A DNA stretch of 64,000 bases, from assembly GCA_964590195.1 (NCBI GenBank), contig CAZPWJ010000013.1, forward strand, positions 15,822 to 79,821, read 5' to 3'. Numbering within the stretch: position 1 is the first letter of the stretch; every line of letters starts with the position of its first letter. The DNA comes from GCA-2731375 sp964590195. GTDB taxonomy: Bacteria; Pseudomonadota; Alphaproteobacteria; GCA-2731375. Made by a program: the position numbers and the translations under genes. Below are positions 28,764 to 36,953 of the stretch, piece after piece. A model generated the notes under the pieces. It was not told the DNA's origin. It was given only the letters and a program-made list of their open reading frames with translations, and made no database searches.

Positions 28764-28796
28764 TGTCCCCGCACTTCCAATCGAGGCGCGGGGACA
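28764..28796. terminator. Terminator between convergent DUF3604 and HupE-like genes
   Basis: TGTCCCCGC with GCGGGGACA form a 9-bp stem with a 15-nt loop, placed 17 nt after the DUF3604 stop and just beyond the HupE-like stop. T-rich stretches follow on the plus side (GGTTTGTC). Confidence 0.7.
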
Positions 28797-28803
28797 GGTT
28801 TGT

Positions 28804-29826
28804 CTAGAAGCTGGCCAGGCGCTCGATAAACCAATAAGCGGACAAGCCGCCGGTGGCATAGGCGAGGGAGATATAGCCCGGATTGGCCGGTTTTGTGAAC
28901 GCGGCCAGAACAAGCGGCATGGCGCGGGACAGCAGAAACCCGGCCGCCAGCACTGCCCCTACGAAGGCAAGCTGCCCCGCCTCCACGCCAAGGTTGAAGG
29001 CCAGTAGCGCCAGCGGCACGTCGCCGGGCGGCAGGCCGATCTCGGCCAGGGCGCCGGCAAAGCCGAAACCATGTAGCAGACCAAAGGCGAAGGCGACCAG
29101 CCAGGGGTGGCGTTCCGACAAGCGAAGCCCGTGCCGCCGCCCCCGCCCCCGACGTTGCAGCAGTTCCACCGCCAGGAACATGATGGTCAGGGCGATGATC
29201 GCCTCCACCGGTGGCCCGGATATCACCAGCCAGCCCAGGGTGGAGGCGGCCAGCGTCAAGCTGTGCGCCACCGTGAACGCGGTAACCGCGCCAAGCAGGC
29301 GCCATTTGTTCGTGATCAGCAACAGCAGCGCGAAGACAAACAGCAGATGGTCGAAGCCTTCGAGGATATGGTTTGTGCCCAACCCCAAGTAGCCGAGGAA
29401 TACGGACCATTGGCTTGATTTTGCGGGGACAAGCATGCTGGGGTTATCCGGGGTCAGGCGCTTGGTCCGGCCTTCTCCCGGTGTTAGTTCGTAGCGCACC
29501 AGGACATCGGTGTTGGTGCGCGCCAGGCCCTTGATAATGATTTCATGGCCCGCCAGGCCACTGGGGCAATTCACCACCCAGGCCGCAAGCCATGCGGCGC
29601 CGTCGAAACGGGTGGCGGGCGGCAGCGGTTGCGCGCAGCTGTTGGGCAGTTGCGCCTGAATGGCCATGGCCCTGCCCTTCACATCGGGCACCCGCCAGAC
29701 CGCGCGCCAGGCGTCGCCGCCCAACGCCTGCAGCTCCAAATAGCCTGGCTGCAAGGCGTGCGCCTTGGCCTCATGGGCGCCGGCCATGGCGGTGATGAAC
29801 CACAGGACCGCCGCGAACAGCTTCAT
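28804..29826 (-). CDS. HupE/UreJ-like membrane protein
   Basis: A 340-residue protein with a signal peptide (MKLFAAVLWFITAMAGAHEAKA), a periplasmic beta-rich N-terminal domain to about residue 150, then about six or seven membrane helices. The helical part has the HupE/UreJ-type signature: LGTNHILEGFDHLLFVFALLL, AFTVAHSLTLAASTLG, AIIALTIMFLAVELL and FGLLHGFGFAGALAEIGLP. The repeated His/Asp pattern suggests metal permeation (nickel, cobalt or copper have been proposed for relatives). The start overlaps the parvulin stop (ATGA), so the two are translated together. Confidence 0.86.
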   Translation of the reverse strand: MKLFAAVLWFITAMAGAHEAKAHALQPGYLELQALGGDAWRAVWRVPDVKGRAMAIQAQLPNSCAQPLPPATRFDGAAWLAAWVVNCPSGLAGHEIIIKGLARTNTDVLVRYELTPGEGRTKRLTPDNPSMLVPAKSSQWSVFLGYLGLGTNHILEGFDHLLFVFALLLLITNKWRLLGAVTAFTVAHSLTLAASTLGWLVISGPPVEAIIALTIMFLAVELLQRRGRGRRHGLRLSERHPWLVAFAFGLLHGFGFAGALAEIGLPPGDVPLALLAFNLGVEAGQLAFVGAVLAAGFLLSRAMPLVLAAFTKPANPGYISLAYATGGLSAYWFIERLASF

Positions 29827-30665
29827 TGCCGGGCCGCCACCGTTGTATCGGGCAGTGTCACAGCGTAGCGCTGGCGCAGCCGCTGATAGCGGTCTTCTTC
29901 CATGGCCGCCGAATTGCTCTCGATCCAGTGATGCCGGACCGCCTCGCGAACGGCTTCGAAAGCGGGCACCCGGTCGCCGATGCGCTGATCGATCCGGATC
30001 AGGTGCTGGCCGTAGCCGGAGCGGACCGGGCCGGCCCAGTCGCCGGCCTTGAGATCCGCCAGGGAGCGATAAAAGCCGGCGCCGAAGACGCCGTCCACCG
30101 TTTCGGGCGGCGAGGGCGCCAACGAAGGCGGCAACATGGTACGGGCGCCAAGGCTGGCCGGGTTGGCGCCGTCCCTCAATGCTGCGTGGATACCCTGGAC
30201 TTTGCCGTCATCAGGTTCCGAGCCCAAAAACACCTGTGTTAGCGCAACCCGCCCGATGACGCGAAAGCGGTCTCGATGCCGTGCATAGTGCTCCCGCAAG
30301 GCTGCTTCGGACGGCACCATGGCTGCGGCGGCCGCCGCCGTCAGAAATTCCATCTTTTGCCGCAGCCGGCGCCTGATCACCGGATCATTCCGGTCCAGAC
30401 CCAGGGCCAGCGCCTCGCGCACAAGGACTTCCTCGCGGACATGGTTCTCCAGCAGGCCGGCCAATTCCACCTTATTCGGCTGCCGCCGCCAGGTTGCCTT
30501 GAAGCCGGCCGCCAGGCGATCGGCGGTCTGTGATTTCACGATGATCGCCGTCGCCGGCGTCATCGCGGGCTTATCGTCCAGTAACCTGAACGCGGCAAAA
30601 ACCAATAGTCCAATTACGGTGAAATGCAGCACCGGCTCACGGACTATTCGGCGCATTGTTGGCAT
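29823..30665 (-). CDS. Membrane-anchored parvulin-type peptidylprolyl isomerase
   Basis: A 280-residue protein. One hydrophobic helix near the N-terminus (LHFTVIGLLVFAAFRLL) is followed by a SurA/PpiD-like chaperone segment and a degenerate parvulin domain, whose recognisable part is RSLADLKAGDWAGPVRSGYGQHLIRIDQRI near residues 205-240. It should fold or assist periplasmic proteins, plausibly the secreted DUF3604 protein or the HupE-like channel with which it is clustered. The gene lies just after the glycine-zipper gene on the same strand (8 nt gap). Confidence 0.82.
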   Translation of the reverse strand: MPTMRRIVREPVLHFTVIGLLVFAAFRLLDDKPAMTPATAIIVKSQTADRLAAGFKATWRRQPNKVELAGLLENHVREEVLVREALALGLDRNDPVIRRRLRQKMEFLTAAAAAAMVPSEAALREHYARHRDRFRVIGRVALTQVFLGSEPDDGKVQGIHAALRDGANPASLGARTMLPPSLAPSPPETVDGVFGAGFYRSLADLKAGDWAGPVRSGYGQHLIRIDQRIGDRVPAFEAVREAVRHHWIESNSAAMEEDRYQRLRQRYAVTLPDTTVAARQ

Positions 30666-30672
30666 TGGCCGA

Positions 30673-31206
30673 TCAGCCTACGGAATATCCCTTGGCATCA
30701 AGGCAGGTGGCGCGCGCACGGGCATAGGATTGCTGCAAATTAGCCTGTGCCTGCTGTTGCTGTGCCTGCTGCTGCTGGGCTTGTTGCTGTTGCTGTTGGG
30801 CTTGCTGTTGCGCGGCCGCTCTGTTTTGCCGCGCGCCCCTGGCCACACCGCTGATGGCGCCGGCCCATGCGGCCTTGTTCGAATCGCCATCCACCACCTT
30901 GCCGAAGACATAGCCCCTGGCGGCGCCGCGCAGGGCATTCCTGCCGTGGCGCGGCGCGGCTTGCTCTGGCGCGGGTGCGGGCGCCGGTGCGGTTGCCGCG
31001 CCCGCGGCGGGCGATGCCTTGGTCGGGTCATAGCCCGATTGCTGTGCCGCCCATTGATGGCATTCGAATTCATCGCGTTTTTGCTGCTCCGGCGTCTGAC
31101 CTTTCTTTGGAAAAACGTGCTGCTGTGCGGCTGCCGATCCCGAAATCAGACAGGCCAGGACCGTTGTCGCCAAAGCAATGCGAATGGGTTGAATGTAATT
31201 TTTCAC
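30673..31206 (-). CDS. Exported Gln/Ala-rich glycine-zipper protein
   Basis: A 177-residue secreted protein of unknown function. The GTG start at 31206 is preceded by GGAGGCGGGAACT and opens a clear signal peptide (IALATTVLACLISGSAAA). The mature protein has a short domain with FECHQWAAQQSGYDP, a Pro/Ala linker, a glycine-zipper-like segment (RGAARGYVFGKVVDGDSNKAAWAGAISGVARGARQ, residues ~110-145), a Gln/Ala low-complexity tract of about 28 residues, and a C-terminal Cys segment (RATCLDAKGYSV). The zipper suggests membrane association. The Gln tract is encoded by repeated CAG/CAA codons and may vary in length between strains. Confidence 0.75.
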   Translation of the reverse strand: MKNYIQPIRIALATTVLACLISGSAAAQQHVFPKKGQTPEQQKRDEFECHQWAAQQSGYDPTKASPAAGAATAPAPAPAPEQAAPRHGRNALRGAARGYVFGKVVDGDSNKAAWAGAISGVARGARQNRAAAQQQAQQQQQQAQQQQAQQQQAQANLQQSYARARATCLDAKGYSVG

Positions 31207-31422
31207 AGTTCCCGCCTCCAGCGAATTGGCGTTGATTTCCCGGCGCGCTGCCGCTCCGACAGCGCGCATATAAGATAAACTGTGCCGGCATTCATGGATG
31301 GCAAGTGGACTCCTCCGATTTGCCTTTTGCGGGTTCAAACACATATTCCCCTACGTCGTCACCGGGAGCCTTGGCGCGCCGGGGCCAGCATTGCTGGTTG
31401 GGTTCAGTCCGTGGAGGGAAGT

Positions 31423-32262
31423 ATGTACCGATTGACAACGTGGAGGCCTAAATTCACGGCCCGGTTCGGCCTGTATCGGTTGGCCGCGGCGCTGCTAGTC
31501 TGTACCGGATATTCTTCTCCCCTCGGCGCGGAGACGGCGCCATCGCCCGGAGACTGGACCTACAGCATCATGGCTTATGGCTGGGGGCCGGGGATCGAAG
31601 GCAATTTTGGCCTGCGCAATACCAACAGCGACGTTGACGTCAGCTTCTCGGATATTCTGGAAGACCTGCAGATGGGCGCCATGGGCCAAGGCGAGGCGCG
31701 CAAGGGAAAATGGTCAATCCTGGTCGATGGCCTGTACATGAAACTGGAAGACAAGCAGACCCTGTTGCGCGGACGGGGGCGGGCCTCGGTCGAATTTGAA
31801 CAGACCATGATCGAGGGTTTTGTCGGCTACCGCGTAATTGATGACCAGGTGAGCGGCGAAGGCGGTGCGCAACCATTGTCCATCGACCTGATGGCCGGCG
31901 GCCGTTGGAATCATGTCGAGGGCAAACTTGGCGCGGAAGTGGTTCTGTTGGGCCTCGGTACGGGATTCCAGCGCAGGAAATCGGTTGATTGGCTGGATCC
32001 GGTTATCGGCGCACGCGTTCGACTGGGTCTGACGGACCAGTTTAGCCTGGCCGGCTGGGCGGACGTGGGCGGGTTTGGCGTCGGCGCCGATTCCACCTGG
32101 CAGCTTGCCGGCTGGGTCGACTACGACTTCCAGAACAGCTGGCACATGGTCGGCGGCTATCGTCACCTGAATGTTGACTACGAGGAAGGCAGCGGCAGCA
32201 CCCGCTTTGCCCTGGATGCCGACTATAGCGGCCCATTCGTTGGCGTTAGATATCGCTTTTAG
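31423..32262 (+). CDS. Outer-membrane beta-barrel protein
   Basis: A 279-residue exported protein with an N-terminal signal (RLAAALLVCTGYSSPLGA, cleavage near GAE-TA). The rest shows alternating hydrophobic/polar strands and ends in GPFVGVRYRF, with the terminal Phe typical of BAM-assembled barrels. Strands such as WSILVDGLYMKLED, LSIDLMAGGRWNHVEG and FSLAGWADVGGFGV suggest an 8- to 12-strand barrel. No porin family is certain. The ATG at 31423 follows GGAGGGAA. It is divergent from the glycine-zipper gene and convergent with the HAMP cyclase gene, only 9 nt from it. Confidence 0.8.
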   Translation: MYRLTTWRPKFTARFGLYRLAAALLVCTGYSSPLGAETAPSPGDWTYSIMAYGWGPGIEGNFGLRNTNSDVDVSFSDILEDLQMGAMGQGEARKGKWSILVDGLYMKLEDKQTLLRGRGRASVEFEQTMIEGFVGYRVIDDQVSGEGGAQPLSIDLMAGGRWNHVEGKLGAEVVLLGLGTGFQRRKSVDWLDPVIGARVRLGLTDQFSLAGWADVGGFGVGADSTWQLAGWVDYDFQNSWHMVGGYRHLNVDYEEGSGSTRFALDADYSGPFVGVRYRF

Positions 32263-32271
32263 GCGGCAGGC

Positions 32272-33636
32272 TCAGAACGCATAGACCATGGTTTCCTGTT
32301 GGCGCCCCCGCAATTGGATGGCGCCGACTTTCGAGGCTGTGTCTTCGAGCCCGGCCGCCGAGACGACAGCCTCGCTGGACAAAATTGTTACTTCGTCGGA
32401 GGCATCGCCATATTCCTTGCCCGCCCCTTCCAGACGAGATGCGGCGTTCACGGTATCGCCAATAATGGTGTAGTTGATCCGGTTGTCGGAGCCGATATTG
32501 CCAACCACGACGGGGCCGGTATGAATGCCGATGCGAAGGTGGACCGCCGGTTGGCCCGCCGCCCGCCGTGCGGCATTGTCACGCTCGACCGCGCCGCGAA
32601 TGGCCAGCGTTGCTCGGCAGGCCCGCGCCGCGTGATCGGGCAGGTCTTCCGGCGCGCCAAAAAATGCCATGACCGCATCGCCAATGAACTTGTCCACCGT
32701 GCCGCCTTCATTTTCGATGCACTGCGATACCATTGAAAGATGACCATTGACGAAATTCGCCACCTCGATCGGCGTCATCCGCTCGGACATGGAGGTAAAG
32801 TCGACAATATCGGTAAATAGTACTGTTAATTCGCGTTCCCGCGGCTCCGTGGAATGATCGTCCCCCATGATGCGGCGAACGAGATCACGGGGCACATATT
32901 TGCCAAACCAGCGAAGGCTGTCAGCCATCGAATTCATCATGGCGTCCGTGGTGTCCACCTCTCTTACGCGTGAGGGCGGCAAGCGTTCGAATTCCAGCTC
33001 GAACCGTCCAATTTTATCGGCGACCAGGGCAATATCTCTTAGGGGCCTGGAAATCATGCGGGCGAGAAAGTAGGCGATCACCACGGCGCCAACGATGAGA
33101 CATATGGCGGTTGCGTACAGTATCCACTTCAGGCGTACCAACTCGGAATGCTTGGGATTTGGGAGATAGCCGCCAAGTTTCCAGCCAGGCGGCTCGTCCA
33201 ACGGCATCAGCGCAATACCATAATCGACGCCATCAAGATCGGCTTTGCGAAAAACAATCCTGGTATCTGGAAGCGGCACGATCTTGCCCCGCATGAGATG
33301 AACAATATTTGGGTCGACGGCCTCTGGCGTCCCCGGTTCGGCGCGGCCCGTAACAATATGCGGATGACCGACGATCGTGCCCGCGTCGTCCATAACGAAA
33401 ACCGTACCGCCGGTTGCCGCCCCTATACGGGTGAGCCGATGGGACAGCGTCACGCCATCAAGTGAGGCATCAACCTGCAGCGCGGCCAGTTCAAAGATCA
33501 TATTGGCCCGGCTCATGAACAAATCGGCGATGCTCTTCCCCATCATCTGAAACGTGAAAACAAAAACCAGGCCGCCGGAGCATATGGCTATGAACATCAT
33601 TGCCGAGACCAGTACGGGGAAAATCGAGATGCGCAT
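32272..33636 (-). CDS. Membrane adenylate cyclase with periplasmic sensor and HAMP domain
   Basis: A 454-residue class III cyclase. Helix 1 is about residues 5-30; a periplasmic Cache-like sensor spans about 31-170 (GTVFVMDDAGTIVGHPHIV); helix 2 is LYATAICLIVGAVVIAYFLA; then a HAMP linker (ISRPLRDIALVADKIGRFELEFERL) and the catalytic domain from about 260. Catalytic residues are present: LFTDIVDFTSMSERM (metal Asp), TVDKFIGDAVMAFFG (adenine Lys) and TIIGDTVNAASRLEG (Thr, Asn, Arg). The Lys-Thr pair fits adenylate rather than guanylate specificity. It is the last gene of an eleven-gene envelope operon, which suggests that a periplasmic signal linked to those proteins is turned into cAMP. Confidence 0.9.
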   Translation of the reverse strand: MRISIFPVLVSAMMFIAICSGGLVFVFTFQMMGKSIADLFMSRANMIFELAALQVDASLDGVTLSHRLTRIGAATGGTVFVMDDAGTIVGHPHIVTGRAEPGTPEAVDPNIVHLMRGKIVPLPDTRIVFRKADLDGVDYGIALMPLDEPPGWKLGGYLPNPKHSELVRLKWILYATAICLIVGAVVIAYFLARMISRPLRDIALVADKIGRFELEFERLPPSRVREVDTTDAMMNSMADSLRWFGKYVPRDLVRRIMGDDHSTEPRERELTVLFTDIVDFTSMSERMTPIEVANFVNGHLSMVSQCIENEGGTVDKFIGDAVMAFFGAPEDLPDHAARACRATLAIRGAVERDNAARRAAGQPAVHLRIGIHTGPVVVGNIGSDNRINYTIIGDTVNAASRLEGAGKEYGDASDEVTILSSEAVVSAAGLEDTASKVGAIQLRGRQQETMVYAF

Positions 33637-33665
33637 GACGGCGGGGCGCGGTCCAGGGCCCGTGC

Positions 33666-34196
33666 CTAAAACCTGGGAAGCGAACGCAGCGAACGCTGAA
33701 TTTGCCGTTGGGTGCTTTGAACCCGTTTCATGTCTTCCATCTGCTTCTGGGCATCGGTTTTGCCGGAATTGTCCGGCGCCTTTTTCGCGCCCCCCATCTC
33801 CAGCGCCTCTTCCTGATTGCGGATCGATACGACGATGCGCTTTAACGCCGCCTTTCTTTCATCGCGGGTCATGGCGCCGGATTTGACCTTGGCGGTCAGT
33901 TCCTTGTGCTTGGCGATAAATCTGTCGTAATTGTCAGGCAGCCGTGACCGCGCCTTGAGAAGCTTGTTGATGCCGTCATAGGCGCAGCCCGCATATGCGT
34001 TCTCGTCCGGATGCAACTCGTAATCGCCCAGTTTATCGGCCTTGTCCGGGTCGTATCCTGTTTTAGCGCTACATTGATCGAGATAAGCCCTCAACTCCGA
34101 TACGGCGTCGTCCAGTTTTTCCTTTGCCAAAGCCGGGGCGCCAAGCAGGCAGATACCAGTGACGATCAACAGAATTCGCAGGGGGCCATGGGGCAT
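33666..34196 (-). CDS. Exported protein of unknown function
   Basis: A 176-residue protein with a clean signal peptide (LRILLIVTGICLLGAPALA, cleavage before KEKLDD). The mature part begins with LRAYLDQCSAKTGYDPDKADKLGDYELHPDENAYAGCAYDGI, whose two Cys may form a disulfide, and continues as a charged, mostly helical coiled region ending QSTQRQIQRSLRSLPRF. I do not recognise the family. It sits between the DUF4189 gene (14 nt) and the HAMP cyclase gene (29 nt) in the envelope operon. Confidence 0.75.
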   Translation of the reverse strand: MPHGPLRILLIVTGICLLGAPALAKEKLDDAVSELRAYLDQCSAKTGYDPDKADKLGDYELHPDENAYAGCAYDGINKLLKARSRLPDNYDRFIAKHKELTAKVKSGAMTRDERKAALKRIVVSIRNQEEALEMGGAKKAPDNSGKTDAQKQMEDMKRVQSTQRQIQRSLRSLPRF

Positions 34197-34210
34197 TGCG
34201 CTCTCCTTGC

Positions 34211-34870
34211 TCAGTTACCGCACCGTTTCAGATACTTCGAATTCGTGGCCGTGACCTCTATGGTGTTTGGCCCCTGTTTTCGAATACGCGTGTTGTTTGT
34301 CGGCCAATGGAAGACGGTCTCGCCAAACAGCGATCTGAAGACTTCGGGCCTGTCGCTGCATTTCGCGGAGGTGCAAGCCAGCAGGCGGAACTCCTTGTCG
34401 TTCACGGCGCGGAATTTGTTCCACGTCTTTGCCTTGCAATTCTCCGCCCATTTGCCGGCGAAATAACCCACCGCCAAGGCCTCACCCGAATGGAGGTCGT
34501 TGTACGTCTCGATGATCTCGCAAGCGCCCTTGCCGAGCGAACGAATATTACAGTTATCCAGGGCAAACTCCCGCGCCCGTTCTGCCTCCTTGGCGGCACA
34601 TGCCGCACCCCAATGGCCGGAAGCTTTGTTGAAGGCAATGGCGCCCCTGCCGGGCAGGCCGCAGACCGAGAAGACAGCGCATTCGGAGCCGGAAATTTTC
34701 GCGCATTGTTCCAGTGACGTCGCCTTCGCCTGATCAATATTCTGGTCGGTGCGCCAGACATACTGGTGATTTTCGGGATTAACAGCCACCGCCGATGCCG
34801 CAAGGGCGGATTGCGCGGCAATTCCCGCCGCCGCCAGCAAAAAAATAGTCAGACCAGCTTGCCGTATCAT
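34211..34870 (-). CDS. Exported DUF4189-like Cys-rich protein
   Basis: A 219-residue secreted protein (signal MIRQAGLTIFLLAAAGIAAQSALA). It contains DUF4189-like repeats in which an aromatic/Ala strand is followed by AKATSLEQCAKISGSECAVFSVC and AEAERAREFALDNCN-type helices; the CAAKEAERA and SGEALAVGYFAGKWAENCKAK elements recur. About ten cysteines suggest several disulfides in the periplasm. Function is unknown. The ATG at 34870 follows GGGAGACTT and was preferred to an upstream in-frame codon at 34912, because the signal peptide starts there. Confidence 0.75.
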   Translation of the reverse strand: MIRQAGLTIFLLAAAGIAAQSALAASAVAVNPENHQYVWRTDQNIDQAKATSLEQCAKISGSECAVFSVCGLPGRGAIAFNKASGHWGAACAAKEAERAREFALDNCNIRSLGKGACEIIETYNDLHSGEALAVGYFAGKWAENCKAKTWNKFRAVNDKEFRLLACTSAKCSDRPEVFRSLFGETVFHWPTNNTRIRKQGPNTIEVTATNSKYLKRCGN

Positions 34871-34908
34871 GTTGAAGTCTCCCATTTTTCCCATGAGGCC
34901 CAAGAGCG

Positions 34909-35079
34909 TCATTTGCAGTATTTGGCGTGCGACTTCGCGCCTTCATATGTGCCGGAAGTATTCTTGTACTGGTACCAGACCACCGAACCGTCCGGCATAC
35001 AGGTTTTTCCACCGGTGAAGCGGCCTTCCGCGCAACCGGCGAGCATTACACCCGCCATTAAAATCAAAGCCATTTTCAT
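34909..35079 (-). CDS. Small lipoprotein
   Basis: A 56-residue precursor with a lipobox, MKMALILMAGVMLAGC, giving a mature lipopeptide of about 41 residues starting at Cys16. The rest (TCMPDGSVVWYQYKNTSGTYEGAKSHAKYC) has two further Cys likely to pair. No known family. The ATG at 35079 has an AAGGGATG site; a longer frame upstream has no signal character. It is part of the envelope operon. Confidence 0.7.
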   Translation of the reverse strand: MKMALILMAGVMLAGCAEGRFTGGKTCMPDGSVVWYQYKNTSGTYEGAKSHAKYCK

Positions 35080-35139
35080 CGTTGCATCCCTTCGTTTGCC
35101 AAATCGTTTCTGGCCGGCCCGCCGCATGTCAGCCACCTT

Positions 35140-35985
35140 CTATTTCAGCCGCGTCAGCACCGACTTCGTCAGGGTGATGCCGGATTTCTTGCCATGGGTT
35201 TTTCCGTCAAGCTCAATCCGTACGACAGAGGCCAACAACAAACCTGTTTCACGGTCGATAATTCGGTAGCCGTTGATGTCGCTGGCCAGGATGATCTGCG
35301 GCCCTTTGATGGCCATGGCGCCAACAACTTTGACAACGACGGCGTCACGATCTTGGAATTTGGTTGTGCCTAGGATCCGGCCTTGTGTGACGCCGGTGGT
35401 CGCCATCGCCTTAAGGGGCAGGTCGAACGCATCGGCGGCCTTTATGGTATAGAGCAGGTCGCCTTCCCTTAGCGGCTTGTCGGACAACACCGGCAATGTG
35501 GTGCCCTGACTTTTTGCCGCCTTGCTCATTAGATCGTACAGGGCCGAACCAGGTTTAGGTTCAGGCCGCCCCTGCGCCTTCAGAAGCGGGAACGAAAACG
35601 CATAGGCATGGGCCTTCGGCTGCCCTTTCGTGTCCGTAACCTTTCGCAGGTTAATGACGGGAGCATGGCCGCCGAAGGTTTTCGTATCCGCCGTCAGTTT
35701 CGTTAGATCAATATCCCAATGCAGATTGGTCCCGCGCAATGTGACGTCATATTCGTATTCCGCCTTTGCAACGGTGGTCTTGCTTTTGTCATTGACCCAG
35801 ACACGGGTTTCCACGGACAGGGCGGTGTAGGCGTCCTGCACCGCGCCGTATCTTAGGGTGACGGGCGCGGCCAGTTTATTGATAGTGCCCGCATATTCGA
35901 GATCCGATGCCGCGGCGTGCCCCAGCGGCATGGCAAGCAGGGCTGCGGTCAGAGAACTCAGGCTAATCGATCTGAACGAACACAT
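35140..35985 (-). CDS. Exported protein of unknown function (281 aa)
   Basis: A secreted protein with a signal peptide (SISLSSLTAALLAMPLGHAAA). The mature part is beta-rich, with repeated strand patterns (VTLRYGAVQDAYTALSVETRVWV, LRGTNLHWDIDLTKLTAD, YRIIDRETGLLLASVVRIEL). This suggests a beta-sandwich or lipid-carrier-like fold, but I cannot name a family. The ATG at 35985 has a GGATAGGAAA site. The frame stays open far upstream against the MipA gene; that part is a shadow. It lies 34 nt downstream of the MipA/OmpV-like gene in the envelope operon. Confidence 0.72.
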   Translation of the reverse strand: MCSFRSISLSSLTAALLAMPLGHAAASDLEYAGTINKLAAPVTLRYGAVQDAYTALSVETRVWVNDKSKTTVAKAEYEYDVTLRGTNLHWDIDLTKLTADTKTFGGHAPVINLRKVTDTKGQPKAHAYAFSFPLLKAQGRPEPKPGSALYDLMSKAAKSQGTTLPVLSDKPLREGDLLYTIKAADAFDLPLKAMATTGVTQGRILGTTKFQDRDAVVVKVVGAMAIKGPQIILASDINGYRIIDRETGLLLASVVRIELDGKTHGKKSGITLTKSVLTRLK

Positions 35986-36019
35986 TTTCCTATCCAGTTC
36001 TGATTTCCGATCCGGTTTC

Positions 36020-36856
36020 TTACCAGGCATAGGCGACGCCAATGCCGGCAATGACCTGATCCCTGTCGCCGCGCGTTGCCACGACCGGGCTGTCGGCGAC
36101 TTCATCCAGCAGATATTGGTATCGGACACCCGCCCCCACATGCCATGTCGGCCCGAGATGCAGGACACCGATGGCCGAAAAACTAAAATCATTGAGCCCG
36201 CCGTCAGCCGAGTAGCGCGGCAGTCCGGAACGGGCCGAATCCTGTGCCGATACGCCAAAATACCGATCCGTGAAATCGGCGCCGCCGAACTGTGTGGCGC
36301 CGACAAGGCCAAGCGAAAATGCCTTGGCCAACGGCCGCCAATAGCCCACGGAGAAATTGGAGACGATGTCGTCGTGCTCGCCGCCAACGTCAAAAAGTAC
36401 ATCGAGGTTGATGTTGAATTGATATCGCGGATTGACCCCGTTGATGAACTGCAGCCCCGTGGCCAGCCCCAACTCCACCGTACCTTCAATATCCTGCATG
36501 CGGTCGACCACCGGGTCTTCCACGTCGGAGCGGCCAAAGCGGTAGTTCAGCGCCGGGCCCAGCCTGAACGTCTCATGATTGATCAGATTGGACGTTACGC
36601 GGGGGCCAACAAGTTTGACGTATCGATTATTGGCGAAGGTCAGCCGCCCGCTGGGTGCGCCAGCCACCATATAGTCGGCCGAGCCGACATAATCCGGCGC
36701 CACGCCGATACCGATGGCCGCGATGTTGGGCATATTGTCGATGGTGAAGGCGGTGGACTGGGCATGCAGGGCGCCGCCGTGGCCGACTGTCAGCAAGGCC
36801 ACCAAACCACAAGCCACCGCCCCGCCAGACCGCCATCGTAAATTCAATGCCGCCAT
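36020..36856 (-). CDS. MipA/OmpV family outer-membrane protein
   Basis: A 278-residue outer-membrane barrel of the MipA/OmpV group (scaffold or adhesion/osmotic-type proteins). A signal peptide ends near LHAQ. The N-terminal IAAIGIGVAPDYVGSADYMVAGAPSGRLTFANN element is typical: short barrel strands with the PDY.GS motif. It continues through GPALNYRFGRSDVEDPVVDRM and finishes with QVIAGIGVAYAW, an aromatic C-terminal residue fitting BAM recognition. It lies 97 nt downstream of the OprB gene, the largest gap in the operon, where an internal promoter could sit. Confidence 0.86.
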   Translation of the reverse strand: MAALNLRWRSGGAVACGLVALLTVGHGGALHAQSTAFTIDNMPNIAAIGIGVAPDYVGSADYMVAGAPSGRLTFANNRYVKLVGPRVTSNLINHETFRLGPALNYRFGRSDVEDPVVDRMQDIEGTVELGLATGLQFINGVNPRYQFNINLDVLFDVGGEHDDIVSNFSVGYWRPLAKAFSLGLVGATQFGGADFTDRYFGVSAQDSARSGLPRYSADGGLNDFSFSAIGVLHLGPTWHVGAGVRYQYLLDEVADSPVVATRGDRDQVIAGIGVAYAW

Positions 36857-36953
36857 GGAAAAAATGCCCCTCGGGTTTTCATTATCTGCTCTTGCTCCTC
36901 AAACTAGGTTTCGCATTTGCTTTGTCCCGTTTTCTCTCCACATGAAATCAGCC

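Noticed and set aside
35140..36537. Long 465-codon version of the 281-aa exported protein
   Set aside because: The extra N-terminal part lies opposite in phase to the MipA/OmpV gene and lacks a signal peptide; the ATG at 35985 has a good ribosome-binding site and a signal peptide.
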